DNA of 64,000 bases from an uncultured Coriobacteriaceae bacterium (GTDB lineage Bacteria > Actinomycetota > Coriobacteriia > Coriobacteriales > Atopobiaceae). This document shows positions 53,401 to 62,717 of the stretch, piece after piece. The translations under genes were made by a program, and so were the position numbers. The DNA lies in the NCBI GenBank assembly GCA_902798915.1, contig CADBYM010000006.1:80709-144708 (forward strand), written 5' to 3'. How positions within the stretch are numbered: the stretch's first letter is position 1; the number at the start of each line of letters is the position of its first letter. Under the pieces are notes generated by a model. The model was not told the origin of the DNA and did no database searches. It worked only from the letters and a program-made list of their open reading frames with translations.

Positions 53401-55612
53401 CGGCGCAATGTTGGTGGACGGCCAGGCACGCACGCGCATCATCGCGAACTGCATAGACGGCGACCCAAAGGGCTCCGCCAGGGTCATCGAATTCGACACC
53501 AATCTGGAAGGAATGCCCCACACCAACCTGTACGACTACGACTTCGACGTCATGGCCAGGCAGGAGGATGTTAACGGCCAGTCAAGGAGCGCGGTGTTCT
53601 TTGTCATCCTATCTGGCAAGAGGGACGACGGCGGCAATGTGGCGCTTGCGAGCGCATCGACCGAACTTGTCATCACCCACCTGTGGCTGGACTCTGCGGA
53701 CTTCGTGGGCGATACCGAAGTGCTCAAGCCAAGTGGCGCCGGTTGCTTCTCCATGCATGCAAGCGACGTCGCCAACGTGGAGTCAAGCAAGTGCCACTGC
53801 ATCTCGAACCTGATGATTGCCAACTGCCCGAAGGAAAACTCCGGATATGATCTCTCGGCCATCATGTTCCTCGACCACTATGCGGACACGGCAGAGGAGG
53901 TGCTTGGCGACACGGCCCACGTCTGCATCGGGGCCCTTATGATACGACGCATGGCCGACGCGGGAGGCACCTACACCTATACCATGCAGAAGTACTCAGC
54001 CGACTGGTGGCACGACAGCCTGGGAGACATCGATTCGACCGTATACGAGGCGGAGGTCTACCCGACCTCATATGTGGGCGAACCGCTCCTCGGCATCCCT
54101 TGGTTCCTCATGCTGCGCGGGACAAACAAGGTGCACTTCATCTGCACTGTGCTCTCGAACTACAACCCCAAAGGCAAGTATGTGTTCAAGAGACCCATAC
54201 GCTGCGGCGACTTCGACCCGAGCGTTCGCCTGGTGTAGTGCTCTGCGGTCAACGGCTTTCTCACGTCGTATCCCATCGATTCCGCCCAGCTCGAGCTCGA
54301 TGCAAGCGAGCGAGACTATACTGATTGGACGCTCCACAAGGTCACCTGGTCGAACGAAAAGACACCAAAGATGCAGGTGGAGCCAATCGGCCCATCGGGC
54401 TTCAACGTGGTGAACTTCGCCGTTCGAGACGGCTTCCTCTTCTGGCCGAATTCGCGCGATGCCGACGAGGATCGCGTATGGGACGCCAACGGCAACGAGG
54501 ACGTGACCGAGCGCGAGCCCGTCTACCAGATCATGTCGTCCCGCATCCGCGGTGATCACTTCTCCGACCCCTTCGTGGTGGCAGATCTGCCCAACGACAC
54601 GGACATGCTCTCGGTGATAACCGTCAACGACACGACGATCATGGAGGGCTTGCGCACCGTGTATGTCGACACGGGCGAACGCGGCGAAGACGACATGCCG
54701 CTCTACCATGCCGCCGACATCTGGTACACGGCAGTGCCAGCCGTGTGCTGCGCCACTGCCACTGCCTGCGAGGCAGAGAATCCCTTCGTGAGCCCGGGCG
54801 GCAACATCGACTTCCGTGTGGCCGTGCGCAACGACGGCAACACCTTCCTCTCGGGCTGCACGCTCAAGCTGTGCGCCTACAACGATGAGACCCAAGCGTA
54901 CGAATACGTGCCCGGCGCGGAGTCTGCGATAGCCTTCAGCGTGGACACCATTCGCGAGTCCACCTACAACCAAAGCGATGGACAGGGCGGCTACACCGAC
55001 GTGGAACCCGACTACGCGCTGGGTCCCGGAAAGACGAGCGTGTACGCCGTGACCGTGACCGTCCCCAGCGACTGGCCATCCGGAGACAAGAAGGTGCTCT
55101 TCGTGGCGAGCGACGGACAGCTTGCGCCCGAATACGGCCCGACTGCCCAAGCGGAGGGCGAGTCCGGAGCCATCGAGTTCCACGTCGAACCCGGGACGTA
55201 CAAGGTGGTGCAGCAATGCACGAGTCCAGACCAGAATTCCGATCAGCGACACATGGATACGCTCACCGTAAAACCGAATGTTGCTGGCGGCATGTACTTC
55301 CGAGCCTCATCGACAGCAGAGACACCAGAGAAGGATGACGGAAACTCCGGCGGCTCCGGCAACGGAGGTACCAGCAACGGAGGTTCCAGCAACAGCAGCA
55401 ATTCCGGCAACGGCGGCTCCAGCAACGGCAGCAGCGGTAACAATAGCAGCAAAGGCAGCAGCAGTAGCAGCACGTCCTCGCGCAGCGCCTCGCCACGGAC
55501 GGGCGACAGCACCTCATCGAGCGGCCTCGGCCTGGCCGGCGCTGCGCTTACGGCCGTAGGTGCCGCCCTCGCCGCCTATGAGCGCCGTCGTGCCGAGAAC
55601 GAGGGACGGTAA
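50497..55612 (+). pseudogene. Large SPRTG-anchored surface protein, frame interrupted three times
   Basis: The reading begins at the ATG at 50497 with a Tat-like signal (MANVSRRSFVELVTGTLVSL). It shifts frame at the G-run 50569-50572 and again at 51452-51454, and meets one TAG at 54236-54238. Adding one G at each shift and reading through the TAG gives ~1700 residues. Features in order: signal cleaved near RPAFA-DPD; a Cna-B-like beta unit (VSGATVTVTSRFNGQT); a long beta-rich region with hydrophobic strands; an Ala/Thr/Glu-rich linker (ATPGATAEA twice); a second globular region; a Ser/Gly/Asn-rich stalk; then SPRTGDSTSS, a hydrophobic helix and the basic tail AYERRRAENEGR, a cell-wall sorting signal with SPRTG in place of LPxTG. 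Separate fragments 50415-51536, 51450-54238 and 54239-55612 are the intact frames. The sortase-like gene lies next to it, divergent. Confidence 0.75.
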
Positions 55613-55662
55613 CCAAGACATAACCCGTAGCTCGCTGAGACCAGAAGCTACCTTGCCTATCT

Positions 55663-55696
55663 CACCCGAGGACATCTGCCAGAATGTCCTCGGGTG
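55663..55696 (+). terminator. Terminator after the surface-protein gene
   Basis: A perfect 12-bp stem (CACCCGAGGACA / TGTCCTCGGGTG) with a 10-nt loop lies 50 bp past the stop and is followed by GCGCTTGTTC. Confidence 0.75.
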
Positions 55697-55810
55697 GCGC
55701 TTGTTCGGCGAAGTGCACATTCTATGCAATACCTTCTAAGCATGTGTCCGCCCACCTGTACCGTTGTGTTCGCCACGAAAGACTGGCCACGCGATATATC
55801 ATTTATGCAT

Positions 55811-55970
55811 AAGTGAGGAAAATCGTAATGCCTCGTGTCCATCAACTGGGATTTTACCGATTTTGATAACGATTTTCTGCACTGAGTATTCTAGACAGTG
55901 CGGAAAATCGTTATCAAATGTGGTAAAAGGCCAGTTGTCATCGAATCAAGGCTACGATTTTCCGCACTAA
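55811..55970. repeat. 160-bp imperfect palindrome, MITE-like
   Basis: The element is symmetric about 55890. Inner arms are 33 bp (55852-55884 and 55896-55928) with about four mismatches and an 11-nt loop; CAACTGG/CCAGTTG continue the symmetry, and outer arms near 55811 and 55970 repeat it. The motif ACGATTTTCYGCACT or a close variant occurs four times, twice in each orientation. It is AT-richer than the surroundings and codes for nothing. Confidence 0.85.
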
Positions 55971-56027
55971 TTTGGCGTCCTTTGAAGACGCTCTGTTCGT
56001 CACAAGCCCCTCCGTGCCCCACAATGA

Positions 56028-56230
56028 CGACATGACGATGAGGTATACCGACTGGGTGATTTGTCGTACTGGTCGTTACCGAGGGCATCGCGATGTGCTT
56101 CAGTTCCTGATCGTGTACGTGATGGTGACGGGCAACACATCGACGTAGGTGGTGTCGCGCTCGTCGAGTTCCCAGACGTGGAACGCGAGGTCGGCAGGTA
56201 CAATTGGCTTCGTGACCAAGAGTGGCGCAC
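56028..56230 (+). pseudogene. Decayed copy of the small membrane-protein gene at 62718
   Basis: The stretch GAGGGCATCGCGATGTGCTT and the following CCTGATCGTGTACGTGATGG match the 5' end of the gene at 62718 with few changes, and the translation continues as VALVEFPDVEREVGRY against VGLVTFYEPEVQERAI in that protein. Frameshifts break it. Two related partial copies lie at 61960-62065 and 62629-62795. Confidence 0.6.
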
Positions 56231-56263
56231 AGCAGATAGCGTCTACGGAGTCGGGGAGGTTTT

Positions 56264-56947
56264 ATGGCAAAGCGGATGGCGCTTCGCGACGGCGTGCTCG
56301 CCGCACTAGGACGCACTCACGCATTGATGCAGGAGGACCTAGGAGCAGACGCATGCCTCTCTGCAAAGGGCATGACGTTCGAGACCGAGAGCTGGGAAAT
56401 CGCCGGTGTCGGCCACCTCTGCGTCATGCGGATGAGCGCGCTTCTCGGGCTGATGCGCATGGAGACCGCCGTCATTGCCCCGACCGGCATCGACGCCCCG
56501 CTGTTCAATCTGGACTGGGTGAAGGTCCTCGGAACCGAGACGCAGATCGCGGAGCTGTACGACACACAGCTTGTGCCCTGGCCGGACGAGTGCCTCGACG
56601 CATTCGAGTTCGCCCGCGCCCAGTACGCGGATGTGCCCGACGCCTCCACTGGAGGCGCCCGTTGGTACGACGACATCCTGTACCCCTGCTCGTTTCATAA
56701 AAAAGGCAAGGGGCTGACGGAGCGCATGTCGCGCGTCGCCCAGGACTATCTGACGGTCTACACCGAGCTGCTCGCATCCGCCCTACCCTGCGACCCCGCG
56801 CGGAAGTCGGCAAAGGTCCGCGCCTTCGCCGAGAGGCTGTTCGAGGAGGGCGGGCCGGCGGTCGACCAGGTCACCAAGCTCTTTGGCGAGCGAACGGCGA
56901 GGCGAATCATCCTACAGCACATGTACGGGATTAGCCTATCCGAGTGA
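56264..56947 (+). CDS. Unknown protein, possibly bilin-reductase/RCCR-like
   Basis: The product is 227 residues from an ATG with GGGGAGG upstream. I do not recognise it with certainty. The order of features recalls ferredoxin-dependent bilin reductases and red chlorophyll catabolite reductase: LGLMRMETAVIAP, then APLFNLDWVKVLG with Asp, a variable middle (YPCSFHKKGKG), and a helical end with VDQVTKLFGERTARRII, where those families have a similar 'FG' helix. It is cytoplasmic, with no signal. The DUF1295 gene follows after 24 bp, making a two-gene unit of possible double-bond reductases. Structure comparison would decide; confidence in the family is low, in the gene high. Confidence 0.75.
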   Translation: MAKRMALRDGVLAALGRTHALMQEDLGADACLSAKGMTFETESWEIAGVGHLCVMRMSALLGLMRMETAVIAPTGIDAPLFNLDWVKVLGTETQIAELYDTQLVPWPDECLDAFEFARAQYADVPDASTGGARWYDDILYPCSFHKKGKGLTERMSRVAQDYLTVYTELLASALPCDPARKSAKVRAFAERLFEEGGPAVDQVTKLFGERTARRIILQHMYGISLSE

Positions 56948-56971
56948 CGCAATCCCATTGGGAGGTATAGA

Positions 56972-57766
56972 ATGCTTTTGTTTTTGGTGATGTTTGCAGT
57001 CGCGCTCGTGCTCAGCAGCATCGGGTTCAAGAAGTACGTCTGGTTCATCTCAATTGGCTACGGCCTTGCGGTCGCGGCAATTGGTGCGGCGCTGCTGATT
57101 GCCGGGCGCGGGCAGCTGAGTGCGAGCACGATGTGCGCCTGTGCCTTGTTCATCGTGTACGGCCTCAGGCTCGGAGGGTACCTCGCATTTAGGGAGCTCA
57201 GATCTTCGAGCTATAACTTCAAGATGAAGACCGAGATCAAGAGCGGCGGCGACATGAGCATGGTCGCCAAGTGCGCCATCTGGATAAGCGCTGCCCTCCT
57301 GTACGCATGCGAGACTTGTCCGGTTATCTTCAGGATTGCCAACGGTTCGGAGACCGATGCCCTGCTGGTGATTGGCATGATCATCAGCGTCGCGGGCCTT
57401 GTCGTGGAGAGCGCGGCCGACCTGCAGAAGAACGCCGCAAAGCGGGTGAACCCCAGGCGGTTCGTCGATACGGGGCTGTACCGCATCGTTCGTTGCCCGA
57501 ACTACTTTGGCGAGATGCTGTTCTGGACGGGCGTGTTCGTTGGTGGCATCACGGTTTACGCCGGTCCTCTTCAGTGGGTTGCGGCTCTCCTTGGCTACCT
57601 CGGCATCATCTACGTCATGTTTGGTGGGGCCCGCAGGCTGGAGATGCGCCAGAACCGGTCGTACGGCAACGACCCAGAATACCGGCGCTATGTGGCAACG
57701 ACGCCCATCATGATTCCGCTCGTGCCTCTGTACAGCGTCGAGAAGTACAAGTGGCTGGTTGCGTAA
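56972..57766 (+). CDS. DUF1295-family membrane protein (steroid 5-alpha-reductase-like)
   Basis: The product is 264 residues with seven or so membrane helices. The C-terminal signature is present: LYRIVRCPNYFGEMLFWTGVF, then GGARRLEMRQNRSYGNDPEYRRYVATTP in parts, as in DUF1295 proteins and the related isoprenylcysteine methyltransferase/steroid reductase fold that binds NADPH or SAM through this region. AADLQKNAAKRVNP precedes it. It shares an operon with the preceding gene. Its last 79 bp overlap the convergent radical SAM reading frame. Confidence 0.88.
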   Translation: MLLFLVMFAVALVLSSIGFKKYVWFISIGYGLAVAAIGAALLIAGRGQLSASTMCACALFIVYGLRLGGYLAFRELRSSSYNFKMKTEIKSGGDMSMVAKCAIWISAALLYACETCPVIFRIANGSETDALLVIGMIISVAGLVVESAADLQKNAAKRVNPRRFVDTGLYRIVRCPNYFGEMLFWTGVFVGGITVYAGPLQWVAALLGYLGIIYVMFGGARRLEMRQNRSYGNDPEYRRYVATTPIMIPLVPLYSVEKYKWLVA

Positions 57767-59767
57767 CATGGTTGACCGTACAACATAGCCGACCGATGCC
57801 GTACGACTTCGCGCTGCGTCATTCCGAGCTCGCAACGCGCCACAAGGCGTGCCTTGCGCGAGGCACAATCGAAGGCGCCGCTGTCCACCTTCTCGCGGTC
57901 CGCAACCCACGCACGGCACATGCCGCCGCACAGGTAGCGCACCTCGCACGTATGGCACCTCTCGTTCGCGTCAACGTCGTGGGCGCAGTAGGCATGCAGC
58001 TCGCCCCTGGCCAGAAGCTCGTCGATTCCCTCCTTAGAGAGATCCCCAAACAGCGTGGATGGCGCGCACCACGCGTAGCAGGGATACGCCGTGCCGTCAG
58101 GCTCCACGTAGAGATTCTGTCCCAATCCGCACGTGTGGCGCACGCCTGGGACCTCCGCATCGTCCGAGCCGCATAAGCAGGGCTGCCACACGGCAATCGT
58201 GCCGGCCGCCCGACCCAACGGCAGCACCGGCCGGACACGCACCTTGGGCACGTTTAGGCGAGCTGCCAACTCTTGGACGGCTCTCGCGGGAGCGCCGTTC
58301 GCATCGCCTTGCGAAAACGTCGCAGCGAACGAGAGCTTGTGCGCGTAGTCCATCCGCGTCAACACTTCGAGATTTGCCACCGTCAGGTCGTAGCGGCCCG
58401 GCCCGCGCCGCGCATCGTGCGTCTGCCGGTCGCCGTCCACGCTCACGACCACCTCGTCGAACGTCGTTGCCACGGCCTCGAGCCGCTCGCGTTCGACAGA
58501 AAATCCCAGCGAGGTGCGCAAAACGAGTGAGCAGCCCTTGCGGTCGATGCCGCCAAGAAGCCCGCACAACTCGTCGAACCCTGCATACGCCAGAGGTTCT
58601 CCTCCCGTGACGACCACGCTACGAAACCGCGCGTCGTAAGCTTCGCGCACGATGTGCGCCAGACGACGAGCGGGCATCTCGGCGACCTGCCGCACGCCCC
58701 GTCCGCATAGCAGTGGTCGCAGCGCAGCGGACACGAGAACGTGATGTGCAGGTAGAGCTTGTTTAGGTCGTTCTCTGGATGTCGGCTCCGCAGGTGAGTC
58801 ACCGCGAAAGGCTCGTCGGACCGACCCAGCTCCCACGCGCGGAGCGCTCGGTCGCGCTTGATCCACAGCTCGAAGGGATGAGGTCGCTCTCCTGCCATGG
58901 CAAGCGTCGGCGTGGGCGCGCCCGTCCCGAGCAGGACCTCGCCCATCTCGAGTGCCATGTCGCGCGAGATGCGATCGAACGTCTCCTTATAGGCTGCGCA
59001 GTACAAGTCCCGGACCATGCCTGCGGCCAACGCATGGTAGAGGCAGCCGCCGTGGCAATACGCGACGTGCGCACAGCCCCCGCATGCCCGCTCCTTCGCC
59101 GTTTGGGCTGACACGAGGCTCTCCCAAACCGCACTCGCCTCGACACCAGCGGCTGTGAGCCCTCCCCCATCGCACACGTTGCCGAGGCAGAACTCCCCCA
59201 TACCGCAGAACCGCTGACAGGGATACACACCCCCGTCCGGCCCGATGGCAGCGAAGGAACCCACGCGCGCGGAGAAGACACAGCTCACGCCCCGCCCACA
59301 CATCACCCCCTCGGCCATGGCGTCGATGCTCGTCACTCGCGCATGCGCCGGGTCGGCTCGGTACGCCTCATACGACCCCTCGCCTTGCTGCACGTCGTGC
59401 ATGTCCTCAGGTCCGTCCACGCTTGTGCCCACGCGCACCTCGTAGCGAGCGAGCAGCTCCGCGAGCTCGTCTGTCATCGCCCAGAGGTTCGACTGCATGG
59501 CAAGCCTGCCCGCCTGCCGAAGCGCTCGCGTAACGTGGGAAGCACATGGGCGTAGAAGTCGAAGCCCGCGAGCAGCGGCTCTCCACCGTGGAAGGTCACG
59601 AGAATCCGCTGGTCACGTGGCGCAACACGTGCGATGAAGTCCACGGAGGCGTCAGCCACCTCAGACGTCATGATCGGTGCGGACTTCTTTGCAAAGCAGT
59701 ACGTGCACAAGGCCTGACAGGCCATCGTGGGCACGAGCATGAAGCTCGTTGGAGCGAAGAAGACCAT
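57688..59767 (-). pseudogene. Tandem double radical SAM/SPASM protein, two frameshifts
   Basis: Three overlapping frames (59767-59474, 59498-58443, 58866-57688) join into one ~693-residue protein if one base is restored near 59500 and one G in the run 58697-58700. Module 1 has MACQALCTYCF (CX3CX2C), FHGGEPLLAGFDF, GTSVDGPEDMHD and a SPASM domain (GPDGGVYPCQRFCGMGEFC, ACGGCAHVAYCHGGC). Module 2 has ITFSCPLRCDHCYA, VVTGGEPLAYAG, VVVSVDGDRQTHD and a second SPASM (EPDGTAYPCYAWC, CHTCEVRYLCGGMC). Every catalytic Cys is kept in both halves, which argues that the interruptions are recent or are sequencing errors. It starts 12 bp after the HEAT-like gene. A two-step peptide maturase is the likely role; no small precursor is seen beside it. 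Confidence 0.75.
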
Positions 59768-59779
59768 GCGAAGGCCCGC

Positions 59780-61505
59780 TCAGAAGACAAGGTCGACTAT
59801 GCGGTCCTCGCACTCGCTGGCACAGTAGCTGTCGTGGTAGTCCACGTGCTTCGGGTAGCGGTGTCCACGCATGTGCTGCACTTGGTCAAGCCGCCCTCCA
59901 GCCGCCTCGTAGATGCCTCGCAGTTCTTGAGCGTAGGTATTGGCGACGCTAAACTCGCCAGACCCGCCCTTATCGGGGGCGCTTTGCACGATGTCCATGA
60001 GCTTGCGGACCCAAGGCATACCACCCACGAGCCACGCCGCCTCCACCAAATCCACGCCATAGTAGTGGGACATGGGCCACAGGACGCTCCTCCGGTCCGC
60101 CGGGGACGCGAGGAGTCGCTCGCGGAACGTCGAGACAAGCTCCTCTTCCTTGGGCGTGCCCTTGAGGATCGTGCGGAGACGCTTGAGCGCAAGGGTCCTG
60201 CAGTTGTCCATGTAATACGAGTAGCCATCGAAATCCCTGGCGAAGCGGATGAGCCCGTCCTCGGAGACCGCGTCCAGCGCCTTCTCGCATATCTCGTCAC
60301 ACAGCTCCGAGTCCGTGTACTTCACGTCTTTCCAGTTTTTGCGCAAGGACTCGATGAGCTGAAGGATCTCCGCATCATTGCTGATGGCGACCTTGTCGGC
60401 ATACTCGAGCCGCAACAGGCGTCGACGCGCCGCATCTTTGCCCGCAGCCTTGCCGTAATGGGAGACGTGCTTGAGACGAGCGCGCCCCTCAGGGGTCTCG
60501 GCCTCCAGCATCTCGACTGCTTCCTCCGCGTATTCGCCGTACTCCTTCGTTGCGACGGTACGCAGGATGTCTTGGTCGTGAATTCGCATGAGCGCCGCAT
60601 GGCCCTTGTCGCGTTCCCATCTCGAGCAGGACACGATATCGGCGAGGATGTCTTCGTTCGTGATTCTCTCCACGGCAGCACGGCGCACGCTGTCTCGCTT
60701 GGCACTCTTCGCCACGGTCGAGAGCCATCCCTGCGCGTTGTCGTTCGAGTCATCCATGCGCATCAGGGCGTCGTAGGCGGATTCAGTATCTGCGAGCGCC
60801 AGGTCCTTGAGCAGTCCCTGATTGCTCATTCGCTCGAGCGCTCGATCGCGCGCCTCCCGGTCCTTGCCTTTCTCGACGACGGAGGCGAGACGCTTCTGGT
60901 CGGCTCGTGTCCGGGCGTTCATGAGCTCGACCGCCCGCGCGGCGTACTTCCAAGGATGGCAAGCACAGGCAGTGAGCACGTCTTGGTCCTTCTCCGCCTC
61001 GAGCGCGCGTTCGCTCGCGTCGCACAATACGTCGAGCACTGGTCCGCCATCCTGCTCTGAAAGTTTCTCCATGACATAGCGCAGCTCCTCGAGGCCGGTC
61101 AGACGCTTGGCAGCTGCGATGCGCACCTCGTCCTCCTGCGCCTTCCACGCCGTGTACGCGAGGTCGCGCTGGCTCGTCATGCGCTCTGCGATGATGAGAC
61201 GCGTGCTCGTCAGGGCATCCTCAGAGTCGATGATGTGCTGGAAGATGTAGCCCGCATCAGGGACTTCCCTGGCCGCTGCATGCGCGACGGCCGGACGCCG
61301 GGATTGCTGCGCGGTGGACGAGAGGGCGAAGCCTTTCATGTGCGCAACCGCCGCAAGCGCCACCTCCTCAAGCGGCGCCTCGAGGGCGATGCGGATGAGG
61401 CATCTTCTCGTTGTAGTTCGGCACTGCGTATCGCGAGATCGAAGCGATCGCACGGTCTAGCTTCCTCGGATTGTCCGTGCTCCACGCTGGCCCAAAGAGT
61501 CCCAT
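59780..61505 (-). pseudogene. HEAT-like repeat protein with Cys-containing tail, one frameshift
   Basis: The long frame (59780-61453) begins with a poor GTG; the better start is the ATG at 61505 (MGLFGPAWSTDNPRKLDRAI) with GGGGAGG, in another frame. Removing one base near 61400 joins them to about 574 residues. The body is a run of ~25-30-residue helical units (AYTAWKAQEDEVRIAAAKRL, AARAVELMNARTRADQKRL, GHAALMRIHDQDILRTVA), a HEAT or leucine-rich-variant solenoid suited to protein binding. The tail ends DYHDSYCASECEDRIVDLVF, a Cys pair close to the C-terminus. The double radical SAM gene follows 12 bp later, so this protein may be its substrate or its scaffold. Confidence 0.7.
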
Positions 61506-61585
61506 GGCCCCTCCCCACACGTCCGCTGTTCGCACATTATGTCGCAGGCACTATACTACCTAACTTTGGTACTTGGCCCTCGGCT

Positions 61586-61858
61586 ATGGTGCAATACGGC
61601 CGCAGCGCCATCACGCGACCCGGCCTCGCCCGCCGTCAGCAGCGCATCACGGTGGAGCTCCTGGCCGACCGCGCGGGGATGTCGGTGCCCACACTGCGCC
61701 GTCTGCTCAACACGGGCGCGGGCTCGCTGGAGAACTACCTGCGCGTGGCGAGAGTGCTCGGCCTGCTCGACGCAGCGGTGGCGACAAGCGATCCGCTAAA
61801 CACACCGATGGGTCGCCTCCGGGCGGACGAGGACACGCCGCAGCGCGTGCGGAGGTGA
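61586..61858 (+). CDS. HTH-type transcriptional regulator (XRE-like)
   Basis: The product is 90 residues from the ATG at 61586. The helix-turn-helix is RITVELLADRAGMSVPTLRRLL, followed by GAGSLENYLRVARVLGLLD and the tail ATSDPLNTPMGRLRADEDTPQRVRR, the usual ending of small HipB/XRE-type regulators. It diverges from the HEAT/double radical SAM operon across an 80-bp region with TATACTACC and could control it. No HipA-type toxin follows. Confidence 0.75.
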   Translation: MVQYGRSAITRPGLARRQQRITVELLADRAGMSVPTLRRLLNTGAGSLENYLRVARVLGLLDAAVATSDPLNTPMGRLRADEDTPQRVRR

Positions 61859-61959
61859 GGGCGAGAAGTACCTAAGCTTCGCAGCCGGCTTGGACGAGCG
61901 TCTGGGCAGATGCCGCTCGCGGCTGGGTTTCTGTGACGCGCTGAAGACCTTTGACACAC

Positions 61960-62065
61960 GCCACTTTGGTGCCGGGTGACTTTTGTTCACGACGTGGCGG
62001 TGGGGCATGCGGGTCGGGAGGGATCTGTCGTGCTGGTCATTGTCGAGGGCATCGCGAACGGCCCC
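61960..62065 (+). repeat. Truncated duplicate of the 5' part of the membrane-protein locus
   Basis: GACGTGGCGG, GGCATGCGGG, GGGAGGGAT and GAGGGCATCGCGAACGGCCCC line up in order with 62629-62795, but the segment coding for the first membrane helix is deleted. With that copy it flanks the toxin-antitoxin pair as direct repeats. Confidence 0.65.
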
Positions 62066-62080
62066 ATTAACCGCATGCGG

Positions 62081-62296
62081 TTACGCGTACGCAAGCTCGC
62101 GCACAAGCTGATCGCGCGTCTTCCCCTCGCGACGCGCCCGCGCGTCTATCGCAGACGCCTCAGCGGGCAGCAGGTACACCGTAAACGCAACGCCGTCGGC
62201 TTGCGCCCAGCGAGACGGGTCGGGCTGACGTGCATCCCATTCGCCAACAATCCGGTCAATCTCTTCTTGGGAAATCTCATTCAGAGGGTCTACCAT
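62081..62296 (-). CDS. Small antitoxin-like protein
   Basis: The product is 71 residues from the ATG at 62296, which overlaps the stop of the toxin-like gene (ATGGTAG). The C-terminal half FTVYLLPAEASAIDARARREGKTRDQLVRELAYA reads, in parts, like a ribbon-helix-helix or BrnA-type DNA-binding end, with a beta-strand followed by two helices. The toxin-first gene order and the overlap match brnTA-type systems, in which the antitoxin binds the toxin and represses the operon. Confidence 0.65.
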   Translation of the reverse strand: MVDPLNEISQEEIDRIVGEWDARQPDPSRWAQADGVAFTVYLLPAEASAIDARARREGKTRDQLVRELAYA

Positions 62297-62556
62297 CTGC
62301 GCCTCCCTTCCGCAATCTCTAGCCTCGTCTTATCTGTCGGAGGAGTCATGGCATGGATGAGCAGCCATCCATAGGACTTATGCAGCCCTATCACTTCGCA
62401 CGGCCTTGCCTTGGTGTCATACCCGACCACAACCATGCGATCGCCTGAGAATGACTCTCGTATCGTGTAGGCGAGCACGTTTTCCCATGCCGCCACCACG
62501 TCCTCGTACTCGAGCCCGTGCTTATAACAATTTGGATGTACTACATTATCTTCCAC
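62290..62556 (-). CDS. BrnT-like toxin
   Basis: The product is 88 residues from the GTG at 62556, preceded by GGAGAGGTGAT; an ATG just upstream is in another frame and closes at once. The pattern YKHGLEYEDVVAAWENVL, then DRMVVVGYDTKARPCEVIG and LLIHAMTPPTDKTRLEI follows the BrnT RelE-fold ribonuclease layout (HGV-F-E-A, ER-x-x-x-G, IR-x-I-S-A-R), though divergent. The pair lies between duplicated sequence, suggesting it came in as a cassette. Confidence 0.6.
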   Translation of the reverse strand: MEDNVVHPNCYKHGLEYEDVVAAWENVLAYTIRESFSGDRMVVVGYDTKARPCEVIGLHKSYGWLLIHAMTPPTDKTRLEIAEGRRRW

Positions 62557-62717
62557 GCCATCACCTCTCCGTCGATATTCTACTCCATCAAGTTGTCCCC
62601 TGACCGATGGGCAGCCGGCCTAGTTCATGCCACTTCAGTGCCAGGCAACCTTTGCTCGCGGGCCCCCGTGCTCTAGAATGGCGACGTGGCGGCGAGGCAT
62701 GCGGGCTGGGAGGGATT

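Noticed and set aside
59546..61060. Plus-strand open frame of 504 codons
   Set aside because: Antisense to the HEAT-like and double radical SAM genes, which carry recognisable motifs.
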